Origin: Neobacillus sp. SuZ13
GTDB taxonomy: Bacteria > Bacillota > Bacilli > Bacillales > Cytobacillaceae
DNA: 64,000 nucleotides
Direction of reading: 5' to 3'
Assembly: GCF_030123365.1 (NCBI RefSeq)
Contig: NZ_CP126107.1
Coordinates: 605,501 to 669,500, forward strand
A program made the translations under genes and the position numbers. The notes under the pieces are model-generated. The model was given only the letters and a program-made list of their open reading frames with translations, was not told the origin of the DNA and did no database searches. Shown here in pieces: positions 63,185-64,000 of the stretch (within the stretch, counting starts at the first letter, position 1; each line of letters starts with the position of its first letter).

Positions 63185-64000
63185 ATGAGTACCCAGTTTA
63201 TTCCATCCCTGCTAGTCCCTGAAATTTATTTTCCAATGCAACAAGAAAAAGATTTCACCATCAATTTGCTAGAAAAAATGGCTTCTGATGGTTTTTATCG
63301 TTCGTATGAAATAGCAGACGGGCAAGACCAACAAGAAAGAAAACGTATTTTGGCATTAAAAGAACAATATAACTTTCAATTAACACAATGGCTGACCTTT
63401 TTAATAGATAAAAACAAGCTGGATGTTTCCTCATTAGATTCACAATTACGCTCAGAATCCGTTCGTCAGATTAAAGAAAATATTTATTTTGCGGCAGAGT
63501 GTGGTGCAAGCAATATTGCCTTTGTTCCAGGTCTAGATCCAGGCCCAGAACGTCGACTTGAAGCGATGGGAGGGTTTTATGAAGCCTTATGTGATATTTG
63601 CGAGGAAGCCAGCAAATATCAAATGAACGTGTTGGTCGAACATTTGGATCGCTTTGCCCATAAAAAGCGTCTGATTGGCCCAATGACTGATACAGTTGAA
63701 TTGCTGTCGAGTGTAGCTGAAAAGCACAGCAATATTGGCTTAGCCTTTGATACAGCGCATGCTGCCTTAAATAGGGAAGACATTTCGGAGGCATTAGAAC
63801 TAGCCAAAGCGCAGATTCATCAGATTCATTTTTCTAATGCGGTAGTCGATCCGAACAATGAATTATATGGGGATTTCCATATGCCTATTGGGGAACCTGG
63901 CTTCTTAACCATTGAGAAAATAAGTGATATTTTACGAAAAGCTGACGAACTAAGTCTCCAATCCGAACGTGGGCTGCGTGTCGCTGTGGAAGTAAGAGGT
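63185..64000 (+). CDS. Sugar phosphate isomerase/epimerase, 3' end outside window
   Basis: An open frame of 272 codons runs to the last base without a stop. ATG 63185 follows AAAGGAG. The product (start MSTQFIPSLLVPEIYFP) is collinear with the 301-aa protein at 56891, including VLVEHLDRFAHKKR, LAFDTAHAALNRED and IHFSNAVVDPNNELYGDFH. About 25-30 residues are expected beyond the window. The duplicated epimerase suggests two successive or parallel isomerisations. Confidence 0.88.
   Translation, partial: MSTQFIPSLLVPEIYFPMQQEKDFTINLLEKMASDGFYRSYEIADGQDQQERKRILALKEQYNFQLTQWLTFLIDKNKLDVSSLDSQLRSESVRQIKENIYFAAECGASNIAFVPGLDPGPERRLEAMGGFYEALCDICEEASKYQMNVLVEHLDRFAHKKRLIGPMTDTVELLSSVAEKHSNIGLAFDTAHAALNREDISEALELAKAQIHQIHFSNAVVDPNNELYGDFHMPIGEPGFLTIEKISDILRKADELSLQSERGLRVAVEVRG

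Overview
The window comes from a low-GC Gram-positive, spore-former-like member of the Bacillaceae (Neobacillus/Bacillus type). The basis is AGGAGG-type ribosome-binding sites with several TTG and GTG starts, sigma-A promoters, a lysine riboswitch (L-box), CcpA cre-like sites, and B. subtilis-like genes (des, desR, RNase J, dapA, ywoG/ywoH-like pair, KdgR-like LacI, PucR-like regulator). No rRNA, tRNA, IS element, phage gene or CRISPR array was seen.

Region 1 (1-8.8 kb) is mixed core and housekeeping. It starts with the end of a fatty acid desaturase, followed by a truncated DesR remnant with no DesK between them. Next come an RNase J paralogue, dapA under a lysine riboswitch, a MarR/MFS efflux pair, a field of AATCAAACGTTTGATT palindromes, a methyltransferase and a quinone oxidoreductase. 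Region 2 (8.9-14.6 kb) is a catabolite-repressible sugar cluster: TIM-barrel isomerase, KDG-kinase-like PfkB kinase, MFS importer, KdgR-like LacI, and a 3-hexulose-6-phosphate synthase/isomerase-like pair. Two promoters carry the same double LacI operator. Region 3 (14.7-25.6 kb) holds scattered genes (GNATs, PhnA-like, threonine dehydratase, CPA1 antiporter, ilvE, esterases), an exact 52-bp tandem array and a probably frameshifted small membrane-protein gene.

Region 4 (25.7-53 kb) is the most distinctive part. A PucR-type regulator diverges from an operon encoding AllH (DUF2877), FdrA/AllF, AllG (DUF1116), an ankyrin-TPR protein, carbamate kinase, an NCS1 permease, a guanine-deaminase-like protein and an unusual amidohydrolase. 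Two modules of lipoprotein plus cytosine-deaminase-like amidohydrolase follow. They flank a leftward set comprising a Dpp/Opp-type ABC transporter, a two-component system, an SSS symporter and a second NCS1 permease. The inferred logic is import of a nitrogen heterocycle or cyclic ureide, deamination and ring opening, transfer of a carbamoyl group to phosphate by AllFGH, and ATP recovery by carbamate kinase. The usual allantoin genes are absent from the window.

Region 5 (53-64 kb) has a DUF2935 gene and a second carbohydrate cluster: GlpX-like phosphatase and RpiB-like isomerase, divergent from two sugar-phosphate isomerases/epimerases, an MFS transporter, DhaK and DhaL, a DapA-family aldolase, a class I DhnA-type aldolase, and a paralogous epimerase running off the end. 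The set suggests catabolism of a short-chain or unusual sugar, polyol or sugar acid through dihydroxyacetone- or erythrulose-like intermediates. The substrate cannot be fixed from sequence.
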